From NCBI RefSeq assembly GCF_022690685.1, contig NZ_JALCYY010000027.1, positions 1 to 64,000 of the forward strand: 64,000 bases of DNA, read 5' to 3'. Below, piece by piece: positions 1-8,325 of this stretch (its first letter is position 1; every line of letters begins with the position of its first letter). Origin of the DNA: Anaeromyxobacter terrae. Its GTDB lineage: Bacteria > Myxococcota > Myxococcia > Myxococcales > Anaeromyxobacteraceae. Position numbers and translations under genes: made by a program. The notes under the pieces are model-generated. The model ran no database searches. It was not told where the DNA came from and saw nothing but the letters and a program-made list of their open reading frames with translations.

Positions 1-746
1 GGCGCGCCCGCGAAGGCGCGAGCTGGCTGCGCGCGCACCCGCCCGTGGCCGCCGGCCTCGCCCTCGTGGCCGTGGCCGCGGTGGTGGTCGCCCTCGTCGC
101 GGGATCGAGCCGCGGAAGGACCGCCGCCGACGCGCGCGCGCTCCTCGCGGCGCAGAAGCCCGGCGCGGCGCTCTCGCTCGTCGATCGCGCGCTCTCCTCC
201 CACCCGGAGGACGCCGAGCTCCTCCTGCTCCGCGCGCGGGCGCTGCACCGCCTCGGCGCCGCCGGCCCCGCGGTCACCGCCTTCGCCGCGGCGCGCGCCC
301 AGGCGCCGCTCGACGACACCGCCCGGGCGAACCTCGTCGAGGCGCTCGCGGCGGAGCGATCCGTAGCGGACCGCGCGCACCGGCTGCTCCTCGACGAGGG
401 CGCCGCGGCGGTGCCCGCCGTGCTCCACGGCGCGCGCGAGGGGGCGCCCTGGCAGCGGCTCCGGGCGCTCGAGCTCGCGCGCGATCTCGGGGTCGAGGAG
501 CGGCTCGACAGGGCGGCGGCGTACGGCGCGCTCCGCGACGCGCCCGCCTGCGACGTCCGCCGCGCCGCCGCCGAGCGCCTGGGCGAGGTCGGCGATCCCG
601 CCGCGCTCCCCGCGCTGCGCCGGGCCGCCGGCGCCCGGGCCGAGACGAAGGGGATCTTCGGCATCACGCGCCAGGTCCCGGCCTGCGGCGCGGCCGAGGC
701 CGCGGCGGCCGCCCGGCGCGTCGAGGCGGCGTCCCGCCAGCCCTGA
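1..746 (+). CDS. C-terminal part of a membrane-anchored repeat protein (5' end outside window)
   Basis: The frame is open to the left edge (first whole codon at base 3), so the N-terminus is missing. The visible part has a short Arg-rich stretch, one strongly hydrophobic segment (around VAAGLALVAVAAVVVALVAG), then about 200 Ala/Arg-rich residues. These look like TPR-type helix pairs (DAELLLLRARALHRLG, repeated character) followed by a HEAT-like piece near the C-terminus (RRAAAERLGEVGDPAALPAL). A membrane segment followed by helical repeats is common at the C-terminus of myxobacterial Ser/Thr kinases, but no kinase residues are in view, so that identity is only a guess. It ends about 105 bases before pepA. 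Confidence 0.6.
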   Translation, partial: RAREGASWLRAHPPVAAGLALVAVAAVVVALVAGSSRGRTAADARALLAAQKPGAALSLVDRALSSHPEDAELLLLRARALHRLGAAGPAVTAFAAARAQAPLDDTARANLVEALAAERSVADRAHRLLLDEGAAAVPAVLHGAREGAPWQRLRALELARDLGVEERLDRAAAYGALRDAPACDVRRAAAERLGEVGDPAALPALRRAAGARAETKGIFGITRQVPACGAAEAAAAARRVEAASRQP

Positions 747-852
747 GTGCCGGCGGACGCCTGCGCCGCGCGCGCGGTCGTGCTAAACGACGCCGGCACT
801 CTCTACGGCGCTCCCTCCGCCCCGGCGGGGCGCGGGCTCGCGAGGAGACCGG

Positions 853-2433
853 ATGGCGCGGACGAAGGCGACGGCAGCGAAGGCGACGACGGCGGCGAAG
901 CTCGCCGCGGTGAAGGCGACGGGCACCCCCGCGGCGGAGCTCGCGGCGGATGCGCTCGCGCTGCCGGTGTACGAGGAGGACGTGAAGGGCGGCCTGCGCG
1001 GGCACGTGAAGGCGCTCGACGCGAGGCTGGGCGGCGGCCTCGCGGCGGCCGCGAAGGCCGAGCGGTTCGAGGGGAAGCCCGGCCAGGAGCTGGCGCTCCC
1101 GACCCTGGGGCGCGCGCCCGCGGGCCGCGTCCTGCTCGTCGGCGTCGGACCGCGCGCGAAGGCGAGCGCCTTCGCCGCCGCGGGCTTCGAGCCGCTGCGC
1201 GTCGCGGCTGGCAGGGCCGGCCGCATCGCGGCCAAGGCCGGCGCGCGCTCCCTCGCGGTCGCGCTGCCCGAGGAGGGGATCGACGACGTCGCCGCCGCGG
1301 CGCGCGCGCTGGCGGAGGGCGCCCTCCTCGGAGGCTACGGGTTCCAGCGCTACAAGAGCGGGGATCCGAAGCGCACGCCGCTCGCCGAGCTCACGGTCGC
1401 GGTGCCGGCCGGCGCCGAGCGGCTCCCGGAGGTGAAGGCCGCGCTCGAGCTCGCGCGCGAGGTGGCCCTCGCGGTCGGCTGGGCGCGCGATCTCGTGAAC
1501 CTCGGCCCGGCGGACTGCACGCCGACGCTCCTCGCCGAGCAGGCGGTGGCGCTCGCGCGCGAGGCGAAGCTCGCGACCGTGGTGCGCGGCCCGAGGGAGA
1601 TCGCCGCGCTGAAGATGGGGATGTTCCTCGGCGTGACGCGCGGCTCGTCCGAGCCGCCGCGGCTCGTGACGGTGAGCTACGTCCCGAAGGGCCCGGCGGC
1701 GAAGAAGGCCCCGGTCGTGCTCGTCGGCAAGGCGATCACCTTCGACTCGGGCGGCCTGTCGCTCAAGCCCACCGAGAGCATGGTGACGATGAACACGGAC
1801 ATGGCGGGCTCGGCGGCCGTGCTCGGCGCGATGCGCGTCATCGCCCGCCTCGCCCCGCCGTTCCCGGTCCACGCGGTGCTGGGCGCCTGCGAGAACATGC
1901 CGGGCGGCAAGGCCTACAAGCCCTCCGACGTGCTCGTCTCGTACGCGGGCAAGAGCGTGGAGATCACCAACACCGACGCGGAGGGGCGGCTCGTCCTCGG
2001 CGACGTGATCGCCTGGGCGGCGGAGACGCTGAAGCCCGGGGCGATGATCGACGTCGCGACCCTCACCGGCGCCTGCATGGTCGCGCTCGGCCACACCACC
2101 GCCGGCCTGTTCGGCCCGGACGGCGCGACGGTGGACGGGGTGCTCGCCGCGGCGCGCGCGTCGGGCGAGGAGATCTGGCGGCTCCCCATGACGGAGTCGC
2201 TGAAGGAGCAGCTCGAGAGCGACCGCGCCGACATGAAGAACACCGGCGAGCGCTGGGGCGGCGCCATCAGCGCGGCGCACTTCCTCCACGCGTTCGCGAA
2301 GGACGTGCCCTGGGCGCACCTCGACATCGCCGGCCCGTCGCACGCGCCGAAGGAGCGCGGCTACGTCGCGAAGGGCGGCACCGGCTTCGCGGTCCGGACG
2401 CTCGTCGAGTTCGTGCGCGGCTTCCGCGGGTGA
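853..2433 (+). CDS. pepA: Leucyl aminopeptidase, M17 family
   Basis: A cytosolic two-metal aminopeptidase that removes N-terminal residues from peptides during protein turnover. The 526-residue length fits the family. The metal/catalytic motif GKAITFDSGG is near residues 292-301 and the M17 signature NTDAEGRL at 373-380. The catalytic arginine lies in the latter, and the Asp/Glu metal ligands are present. The first 30 residues are a Lys/Ala-rich stretch beyond the usual N-terminal domain. The ATG at 853 follows GAGGAGACCGG, a usable ribosome site. No close co-directional partner is evident; the ureohydrolase downstream seems to have its own promoter. Confidence 0.95.
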   Translation: MARTKATAAKATTAAKLAAVKATGTPAAELAADALALPVYEEDVKGGLRGHVKALDARLGGGLAAAAKAERFEGKPGQELALPTLGRAPAGRVLLVGVGPRAKASAFAAAGFEPLRVAAGRAGRIAAKAGARSLAVALPEEGIDDVAAAARALAEGALLGGYGFQRYKSGDPKRTPLAELTVAVPAGAERLPEVKAALELAREVALAVGWARDLVNLGPADCTPTLLAEQAVALAREAKLATVVRGPREIAALKMGMFLGVTRGSSEPPRLVTVSYVPKGPAAKKAPVVLVGKAITFDSGGLSLKPTESMVTMNTDMAGSAAVLGAMRVIARLAPPFPVHAVLGACENMPGGKAYKPSDVLVSYAGKSVEITNTDAEGRLVLGDVIAWAAETLKPGAMIDVATLTGACMVALGHTTAGLFGPDGATVDGVLAAARASGEEIWRLPMTESLKEQLESDRADMKNTGERWGGAISAAHFLHAFAKDVPWAHLDIAGPSHAPKERGYVAKGGTGFAVRTLVEFVRGFRG

Positions 2434-2500
2434 GCGCGGGGCGCCTCGCGCGTGGCCGCGTGGCCGCGCGAGGGGCGCTGCGGCGCTCCCGCCGCCGGGA

Positions 2501-2506
2501 TAACCT
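2501..2506 (+). promoter_or_regulatory. -10-like box TAACCT, 6 nt before a GTG start
   Basis: TAACCT is followed by TTCCCC and then the GTG at 2513. No Shine-Dalgarno sequence lies between. The spacing would place the transcript start at or next to the start codon, implying a leaderless mRNA. No clear -35 element is visible. Confidence 0.5.
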
Positions 2507-2512
2507 TTCCCC

Positions 2513-3619
2513 GTGAACGCGACCGACGCGCTCGTCCGCATGCTCCGACCCGCCGGCGGCGGGGTCCACCTCGTCTCGACCGGCAAGGCCGAGCAGCTCG
2601 CGCTGCAGCGCCGCCTCTACGGCGCGGCGGACGAGGACGCCGTCCGGGCTCGCTGGCGCGAGGACCTCGCCCGCGCCGCGGGCGCGCGCGCGGTGCTCCT
2701 CGGGATCCCGTCCGACACCGGCGGCGGCGTGCAGCGCGGCGCGAACCTCGGGCCGGGCGCGATCCGCGCGCGCCTGCTGGAGGACGATCCGCGCTGGCCG
2801 GAGCGGGCCCGCGAGGCCGGGCTCGTCGATCTCGGCGACGTGTTCGTCGTCCCCCAGCTCCTCGAGGACGACATGCTCTCGGAGGCGCAGCGCGCCGCGA
2901 GCGCCCGCGCGCTCTACCCCGACCTCGACGAGGCGGAGCGCCGATCCTGGCCGGTGTCGCCCCTGTCGATCGCGGAGCGCGCCCTCACCCTCGTCCTCGC
3001 CGGGAACCCGCGCGCCAAGGTCTTCGCCCTCGGCGGCGATCACTCCGCCGCCTGGCCCGTGGTGAAGGCGCTCGCCGCGGCCCGCCCCGGCCTCGGCGTC
3101 GTCCAGATCGACGCGCACACCGACCTCCTCTCCGAGCGGCTCGGCGTCCGCTACTGCTTCGCGACCTGGTCGTTCCACGCGAACGAGCTCCTGGGCCGCG
3201 GCGGGCGGCTCGTCCAGGTCGGCACGCGCGCCTCCGGGCGCGACCGGGCGCACTGGGAGTCGACGCTCGGCGTCCGGCAGTTCTGGGCCGCCGAGGTGCG
3301 GCGCGATCCCGCCGCCGCGCTCGAGGCGATCGTCCGCCACGTGAGGGCGTCCGGCGTGAAGGAGGTCTACTTCTCGAACGACATCGACGGCACCGACGCG
3401 GCGTTCGCGGACGCGACGGGCACGCCCGAGCCGGACGGGCTCGCGCCGGACTTCGTGTCGGCCCTCGTCGCGCGGCTCGGCCGCGAGGTCGGGCTCGCGG
3501 GCGGTGACGTCATGGAGGTCGCCCCGCACGTCGCCCGCAGCGCGGGGGGCGGGCCGCGCACGGTCGCCCTCGCCGCGCGGTACCTGCGCGAGACGATCGA
3601 CGCGACGCTCGCGCCTTAG
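2513..3619 (+). CDS. Arginase/agmatinase/formiminoglutamase-family ureohydrolase
   Basis: A binuclear-manganese hydrolase that releases urea (or formamide) from a guanidino-type substrate. The three family motifs are present with all metal ligands: GGDHS at residues 174-178, DAHTD at 200-204 and SNDIDGTD at 288-295 (H177, D200, H202, D204, D290, D292). The length of 368 is longer than typical agmatinases (about 300), owing mostly to an N-terminal extension and an insert after the first 100 residues. The sequence alone does not decide between arginine, agmatine, formiminoglutamate or another guanidino substrate. The GTG start is supported by the TAACCT box just upstream. Confidence 0.85.
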   Translation: MNATDALVRMLRPAGGGVHLVSTGKAEQLALQRRLYGAADEDAVRARWREDLARAAGARAVLLGIPSDTGGGVQRGANLGPGAIRARLLEDDPRWPERAREAGLVDLGDVFVVPQLLEDDMLSEAQRAASARALYPDLDEAERRSWPVSPLSIAERALTLVLAGNPRAKVFALGGDHSAAWPVVKALAAARPGLGVVQIDAHTDLLSERLGVRYCFATWSFHANELLGRGGRLVQVGTRASGRDRAHWESTLGVRQFWAAEVRRDPAAALEAIVRHVRASGVKEVYFSNDIDGTDAAFADATGTPEPDGLAPDFVSALVARLGREVGLAGGDVMEVAPHVARSAGGGPRTVALAARYLRETIDATLAP

Positions 3620-3639
3620 CGGCGCCCCCAAAAGGAAAG

Positions 3640-3662
3640 CCCCGGATCCGTCGGATCCGGGG
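3640..3662. terminator. Perfect 10-bp hairpin between convergent genes
   Basis: The left arm 3640-3649 (CCCCGGATCC) pairs perfectly with 3653-3662 across a 3-nt loop. On the minus strand the hairpin is followed by CTTTCCTTTT, so it is a convincing intrinsic terminator for the small minus-strand gene. On the plus strand no T-run follows, but the hairpin may also stop transcripts of the ureohydrolase gene. Confidence 0.8.
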
Positions 3663-3706
3663 CCTCGGGTGTTCGGACGGGATCGAGCGGGTCGCTCGTC
3701 GAGCCG

Positions 3707-4021
3707 TTACGCCTTCGCCTTCTCGGCGGCCTTCTTGGGAGCGGCCGGCGTGAGCCCGATGATGGCGCCGATGGCCGCGCCCGCGGCCGCACCGGCCACG
3801 GCGAACAGCGAGCCGACGGCCGTGACGCCGAGGACCATGCCGAAGACGATGAGCGCCCGGGCGGCGAACGACGCGGTGACCGGCGTCCCGAAGATGCCCC
3901 CCGCGAGCATCACGCCCGCGTAGCCGCCGTAGAGGAGCGCGGGCAGGAGCGCGACCGCGAGGAAGAGTGCGAGACCGACGCCGGCGCCAACGAGAGCAGG
4001 AACCTTCGAGTTCTTCGTCAT
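3707..4021 (-). CDS. Small alanine/glycine-rich membrane protein
   Basis: 104 residues starting MTKNSKVPALVG. I chose the ATG at 4021 over the longer open frame because AAAAGGAG lies at the right distance upstream and the extra N-terminal residues are Arg-rich shadow sequence. There are three hydrophobic segments (about residues 8-30, 38-62 and 66-88), the last with a glycine/alanine pattern (AVAGAAAGAAIGAIIG) like a tightly packed helix, then a basic AAPKKAAEKAKA tail. No family recognised. It stands alone and ends at a strong terminator. Confidence 0.75.
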   Translation of the reverse strand: MTKNSKVPALVGAGVGLALFLAVALLPALLYGGYAGVMLAGGIFGTPVTASFAARALIVFGMVLGVTAVGSLFAVAGAAAGAAIGAIIGLTPAAPKKAAEKAKA

Positions 4022-4196
4022 GACCGTTTCTCCTTTTCGTCCCGGGGCCGTCCGTCCGGCCACCCACTCTCGCCAATGTGCATCGGGTCTGCCACGCCGT
4101 TCGCGTCTCGTTCCGCGGGCTTCCGAGGGGCCGTGTCGGGATTCCCCGACGCGGCCGCCGGGCCGCCCGACAGCCGGAGCCATGCGGGTGCTGTGC

Positions 4197-4202
4197 TACC
4201 CT
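4197..4202 (+). promoter_or_regulatory. -10-like box TACCCT, 6 nt before a GTG start
   Basis: TACCCT is followed by CACCCC and the GTG at 4209. The arrangement matches that in front of the ureohydrolase and nadE genes and argues for the GTG rather than the in-frame ATG at 4182 as the start of the aminotransferase. Confidence 0.5.
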
Positions 4203-4208
4203 CACCCC

Positions 4209-5252
4209 GTGAACGCCTTCAAGCCGCACCTTGTCGCAGTCGCCGATTACCCGTACGCGAAGGTCGATGCGCGGGTGAAGCTCGACCAGAACGAGAGCCC
4301 GGAGGACTTCCCCCTGGAGCTCAAGGCCCGCGCCCTGGCGCGCCTCGAGGCGCTCTCCTGGAACCGCTACCCGGAGCTGCACGCCGAGGACGTTCGCACG
4401 GCGCTGGCGCGCCACGAGGGCTGGCCCGAGGAGGGGATCGTCCTCGCCCCCGGCTCGAACCTGCTCGTCCTGGCGCTCGCGCAGGGCGCGCGCTCGGTGC
4501 TCGATACCGCCCCGGCGTTCCCCTACTACAAGGGGGGCGCGACCGCGGCCGGCACGCCGTACCGCGCGGTCCCCCTCGGCGACGGCTTCGCGCTGCCCGT
4601 GGACGCGCTCCTCGCCGCGATGGAGGGGCCCCCGGGCGTCCTGTTCCTGCCGAACCCGCACGCGCCCACCGGACGGCTCTTCGAGACCGAGCAGGTGGAG
4701 CGGCTCGCGGCGCGGGCGCGCGAACGCGACTGGCTCCTCGTGGTCGACGAGGCCTACCACGCGTTCGCGGGCACCGACTCGCGCCCGCTCGCGCGCGCGA
4801 ACCCGAACGTGGCGGTCCTGCGCACGTTCTCCAAGGCGTGGTGCCTCGGCGGCATCCGCGCCGGCTACCTGCTCGCGGCGCCGCGCGTCGCCTCCATCGT
4901 CCGCGCGCTCGTGCCGCCCTTCTGCATCCCCGCGCACACCGGCGCGATCCTGCTCACCGCGCTCGAGGCGCCGGGCGCGTTCGCGCCGATCCACGCGCGG
5001 ATCCGCGCGGAGCGCGCGAGGCTCCTCGCCGGCCTCGCCGCGCACCCGAGCTGGAAGCCGTACCCGAGCGCCGCGAACTACCTGCTCGTGCGCACGCCGG
5101 ACGCGAAGGCCGCGTTCGACGGGCTCGTCGCGAAGGGGATCCTGGTGCGGCGGCAGGACCACTACGCGGGGCTCGAGGGGTGCATCCGGATCTCGGTGGG
5201 GACGCCGGCGGAGAACGACGCGCTGCTCGCGGCGGCCGCGGCGATGAGGTGA
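4209..5252 (+). CDS. hisC: Histidinol-phosphate aminotransferase-type PLP enzyme
   Basis: A fold-type I aminotransferase, probably converting imidazole-acetol phosphate and glutamate to histidinol phosphate in histidine synthesis. The N-terminus has the HisC-type LDQNESPEDFP motif. The PLP-binding lysine is K209 in TFSKAWCLGGIRAGYL, and FLPNPHAPTG and VVDEAYHAF are the expected cofactor-contact segments. From the GTG at 4209 it is 347 residues, normal for the family. It is not next to other his genes here, so a role with another aromatic or imidazole amino acid cannot be excluded. It converges on the alcohol dehydrogenase gene. Confidence 0.85.
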   Translation: MNAFKPHLVAVADYPYAKVDARVKLDQNESPEDFPLELKARALARLEALSWNRYPELHAEDVRTALARHEGWPEEGIVLAPGSNLLVLALAQGARSVLDTAPAFPYYKGGATAAGTPYRAVPLGDGFALPVDALLAAMEGPPGVLFLPNPHAPTGRLFETEQVERLAARARERDWLLVVDEAYHAFAGTDSRPLARANPNVAVLRTFSKAWCLGGIRAGYLLAAPRVASIVRALVPPFCIPAHTGAILLTALEAPGAFAPIHARIRAERARLLAGLAAHPSWKPYPSAANYLLVRTPDAKAAFDGLVAKGILVRRQDHYAGLEGCIRISVGTPAENDALLAAAAAMR

Positions 5253-5272
5253 GGTCGATCGCGGCGCGCGGA

Positions 5273-5296
5273 CCGCCCCGCCGGCTCGCGGGGCGG
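5273..5296. terminator. GC-only hairpin between convergent genes
   Basis: The 9-bp arms CCGCCCCGC (5273-5281) and GCGGGGCGG (5288-5296) are perfectly complementary with a 6-nt loop. It sits midway between the convergent aminotransferase and dehydrogenase genes. No T-run follows on either strand, so termination is likely but not certain. Confidence 0.4.
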
Positions 5297-5312
5297 GGCC
5301 GCGCCCGTTCCA

Positions 5313-6356
5313 TCAGTCCGCGGACTTGATGATGACCTTCAGCGCCCTCTCCTTGGCGGCGTTGGCGAACGTCTCGTAGGCCTTCACGACGTCGTCCAGC
5401 ATGAACTCGTGGGTGATGAGCTTGCGCGGGGCGAGCCGTCCCGCCACGACGTTCTTGAGGAGCATCGGGGTCGTGTTCGTGTCGACGAGGCCCGTCGTGA
5501 TCGTGACGTTGCGGATCCAGAGCTTCTCGAGCTTCAGGGAGACGCTCTTGCCGTGCACGCCGACGTTCGCGACGTGCCCACCGGCCGCGACGATCTCCTG
5601 GCAGACGTCGAACGTCGCCGGGATGCCCACCGCCTCGATGGCGACGTCCACGCCCTTGCCGCCGGTGAGCGCCATGACCTTGTCGACCGCCTTCCCGTCG
5701 CCGCTGTTCACGGTGTGAGTCGCGCCGAGGCGCTCCGCGACCTCGAGGCGGTTGTCGTCGAGGTCCACCATGATGAGCTCGGCCGGCGAGTAGAACTGCG
5801 CGGTGAGGAGCGCGGCGAGCCCCACAGGACCGCCCCCGACGATGGCCACCGTGTCGCCCGGCTTCACCGCGCCGTTGCGGACGCCGACCTCGAAGCCGGT
5901 GGGGAGGATGTCGCTCAGCATGACGAGCGCGCCCTCGTCGACGCCGGGCGGCACCGCGTAGAGGCTCGTGTCCGCGTACGGGATGCGGACGTACTCGGCC
6001 TGCGTCCCATCGATGAGGTGGCCCAGGATCCAGCCCCCGTTCACGCAGTGCGAGTACATCCCCTTCTTGCACGCCTCGCACTTGCCGTCGGAGGTGATGC
6101 AGGAGATGAGGACCCGGTCGCCCTTCTTGAAGTTCGTGACGGCCGGGCCGGCCTCCTCGATGACGCCGACCCCCTCGTGTCCGAGGATCCGGCCGTCGGT
6201 GACCGCCGGGACGTCGCCCTTCAGGATGTGGAGGTCGGTGCCGCAGATCGTGGTCTTCACGACCTTCACGATCGCGTCGGTCGATTCCTTGATCGCCGGC
6301 TTCGGCTTCTCCTCCCACGCCTTCTTTCCGGGTCCGTGATAGACGAGCGCCTTCAT
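5313..6356 (-). CDS. Zinc-dependent alcohol dehydrogenase (MDR family)
   Basis: An NAD(P)-dependent medium-chain dehydrogenase that interconverts alcohols and aldehydes or ketones. It has the catalytic-zinc motif TTICGTDLH and GHEGVG, structural-zinc cysteines in GKCEACKKGMYSHC, and the Rossmann motif VAIVGGGPVGLAA with an acidic residue (VDLDDNR) favouring NAD. The segment GGWILGHLIDGTQAEYVR is typical of the secondary-alcohol/glutathione-independent dehydrogenase subgroup. The ATG at 6356 is preceded by GGAGGTTCCG, so the longer frame upstream is not used. 347 residues is the usual size. Its substrate cannot be read from the sequence. Confidence 0.9.
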   Translation of the reverse strand: MKALVYHGPGKKAWEEKPKPAIKESTDAIVKVVKTTICGTDLHILKGDVPAVTDGRILGHEGVGVIEEAGPAVTNFKKGDRVLISCITSDGKCEACKKGMYSHCVNGGWILGHLIDGTQAEYVRIPYADTSLYAVPPGVDEGALVMLSDILPTGFEVGVRNGAVKPGDTVAIVGGGPVGLAALLTAQFYSPAELIMVDLDDNRLEVAERLGATHTVNSGDGKAVDKVMALTGGKGVDVAIEAVGIPATFDVCQEIVAAGGHVANVGVHGKSVSLKLEKLWIRNVTITTGLVDTNTTPMLLKNVVAGRLAPRKLITHEFMLDDVVKAYETFANAAKERALKVIIKSAD

Positions 6357-6636
6357 CGGAACCTCCTCCGTTCGTGGAACGTCCTGGAGCGCGGCGCGAG
6401 CGAGCCGCGCCACCCGCAGCGTCGCCAAACCGCGGCTGGAATGGCAGGACCACGACGGATGCCCGCCGCTTTTCCTGGAGGACGGGGCGTCCCGCCGAGG
6501 AGGAGCGGCCGAGCCCGCGCACCGGGGCCGACGAGGCGGGCACCGAGCTCCGCCGGCGGTCCGGGCTCCGACGAGCCGCTCGTCGTGCCCGGCCTCGGGC
6601 CGCGCGAGGCGCGCGCTGCGGAGGCCGTCGCCTCCC

Positions 6637-7971
6637 TCACGCGAGATGGAACCGCTCCGCGTGCACGTCCCCGAGCGGCACGCCGAGCCGCGCGAGGGCG
6701 CGCTCGATCGCGTCCATCATCGGCGGCGGGCCGCACAGGAAGTAGCCCCGCCGTCCGTCCCGCGGCGCGTGGCGCGCGAGCAGCTCCTCCGTGACGTGGC
6801 CGGTCTCGCCCGTCCAGCCCGGCGGCGGCTTCTCGAGGACGTGGACCACCGTGAGCCGGAGGCGCCGCGCGAGCGCGGGCAGCTCGTCGCGGAACGGCGT
6901 GCGGTCCCACTCGCTCGTCGCGAAGACGAGGACGTGCGGGCGCGAGTCGCCCCGGTCCGCGAGCGTGCGGATCATGGAGAGGCAGGGCGCGATCCCGATC
7001 CCGCCGGCGATGAACACGTAGCCGTCGGCGTCCGGGAACGCGTCGACGCTCATCGTGCCGAACGGCCCGTCCACGTAGGCGCGGTCGCCCGGCTTCACCG
7101 TCGCGACGACCCGCCGGGTGAAGTCCCCGATCGCCTTCACCGCGAGCTCGACGCGCGGGGCGCGCTGCGCGCTGCCGGAGAAGGAGAACGGGTGCTCCGC
7201 CGCGGCGAAGGGCGAGCCGCCGAGCGTGAGCCAGACGAACTGGCCGGCGCGGAAGCGGAAGCCGTCGTGCCGGTGTGGATCGAGCACGATCGACACCGCG
7301 TCGCCGCGCTCCGGCCGGACCTCGCGCACCACGTAGGGCCGGCGGAGCAGGGCGAGCGGCTTCGCGAGCCGGACGCGCAGGAGCAGCGCCGCCCACCCGA
7401 GCGTCCAGGCGATCCAGAGCCAGCGCACGATGGGCGCGCCGAGGAGCCGCCGCGCCGCCACCGCGTGCCACAGCGCGAACAGCACCGCCGTCGCCGCGGC
7501 GAGGCCGTGCAGCCGGCGCCAGGCGTCGTAGGGGATCCGCAGCGCCCGCCGGGCGTAGGAGGTCACCGCCAGGATCGCGAGCGCGTAGAGGGACACGACC
7601 CCGGCGGCGACGGATCCCGGCGCGTCCCAGGGCACGAGGAAGCCCGCGATCGAGGCGGCGTCGGGCGCGAGCAGCACGATCGGGTGGAGGAGCGCGAAGG
7701 CGAGCGCCACCGCCGTCACGTACCGGTGGAACGCGTAGACGAGGTCCGTTCCGAACGGCGGCGCGAGCCACTCGAAGCGGGCAGTGAGCACGAACTGCAT
7801 CGCCATCGTCGAGAGCGCGAGGAAGCCGAGCGCGGAGGCGAGCTCCTCCCGGAAGGACGCGGCGTTTCGGCTCGGGACCGCGGCGAGCCAGAGGAGCGGG
7901 TAGAGCGCGAGGAGGACGTAGAGCGCGAGCCAGAGGGCGGAGTGGGTCAGATCGCGCGAGCGGACCCTCAC
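6637..7971 (-). CDS. Ferric-reductase-like membrane flavocytochrome with FAD/NAD module
   Basis: A 444-residue fusion of a six-helix haem-binding membrane domain (about residues 5-215) and a ferredoxin-NADP-reductase-type FAD/NAD domain (about 220-444). Likely haem-ligand histidines lie in AFHRYVTAVALAFALLHP and GLAAATAVLFALWHAV. The FAD site is AGQFVWLTL/HPFSFSG; NAD contacts are GGIGIAPCLSMIR and FLCGPPPMMDAIE. It should move electrons from NAD(P)H through FAD and haem across the membrane, to ferric iron or another acceptor. Its GTG start at 7971 overlaps the stop of the tiny ORF upstream (GTGA), so the two are probably translationally coupled. Confidence 0.85.
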   Translation of the reverse strand: MRVRSRDLTHSALWLALYVLLALYPLLWLAAVPSRNAASFREELASALGFLALSTMAMQFVLTARFEWLAPPFGTDLVYAFHRYVTAVALAFALLHPIVLLAPDAASIAGFLVPWDAPGSVAAGVVSLYALAILAVTSYARRALRIPYDAWRRLHGLAAATAVLFALWHAVAARRLLGAPIVRWLWIAWTLGWAALLLRVRLAKPLALLRRPYVVREVRPERGDAVSIVLDPHRHDGFRFRAGQFVWLTLGGSPFAAAEHPFSFSGSAQRAPRVELAVKAIGDFTRRVVATVKPGDRAYVDGPFGTMSVDAFPDADGYVFIAGGIGIAPCLSMIRTLADRGDSRPHVLVFATSEWDRTPFRDELPALARRLRLTVVHVLEKPPPGWTGETGHVTEELLARHAPRDGRRGYFLCGPPPMMDAIERALARLGVPLGDVHAERFHLA

Positions 7972-8078
7972 GGCGCGCCCCGCCCCGCCATCGCCCGCGC
8001 GAGCGCGAAGAGCACCGCGGCGGTCGCGAGGAGGATCCCCGCGCCGGCCGCGGCGATCATCGCGAGCCTCTGGCGCAC
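7968..8078 (-). CDS. 36-residue single-helix membrane peptide coupled to the flavocytochrome
   Basis: GTG at 8078, 36 codons, then a TGA that shares bases with the GTG of the downstream ferric-reductase-like gene (GTGA). The product is V/MRQRLAMI followed by one hydrophobic helix (AAAGAGILLATAAVLFALA) and a short RAMAGRGAP tail. The positive N-terminus suggests an N-in orientation. A TAGAAC box lies 9 nt upstream of the GTG. Tiny subunits that stabilise haem membrane complexes are known in other oxidases, but this assignment is only inference. The start, overlap and helix support a real gene. Confidence 0.5.
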   Translation of the reverse strand: MRQRLAMIAAAGAGILLATAAVLFALARAMAGRGAP

Positions 8079-8129
8079 GCCGCCGTTCTAAACGACCGAG
8101 CACGATTCCGAAACAGACACGAGCGAAGC

Positions 8130-8245
8130 GAGCCCGCCGGGGCGGCCCCCCGCGAGCGGCGGAGCCCCCCGCGGGGGCGCCCGGGGCCCCGCGCGCCGGG
8201 GGGGGCCCCCGACGAGCTCTGCTCGGCGGGGCGGGGGCGCAGCCC
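8130..8245. repeat. Self-complementary G/C-run tract between divergent-looking gene ends
   Basis: About 115 bases almost devoid of A and T, with interlocking runs of C and G (for example CCCCCCGCGGGGGCGCCCGG) able to form several overlapping hairpins. It lies upstream of the flavocytochrome operon and downstream of miaE. No coding capacity is evident. It could be an interspersed palindromic repeat, but I see only one copy in this window. Confidence 0.35.
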
Positions 8246-8325
8246 CCGTCAGAACATCGCACGTCCCTGGCGCTGCCCGCCCGGGGGAGCCCTGCCGTTC
8301 ACGACCCGGGAGAGCCCCCCCCCTG

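Noticed and set aside
4182-4208. ATG at 4182 as the start of the aminotransferase
   Set aside because: It would place the TACCCT promoter-like box inside the coding region; the GTG at 4209 is 6 nt after the box and matches the usual HisC N-terminus.
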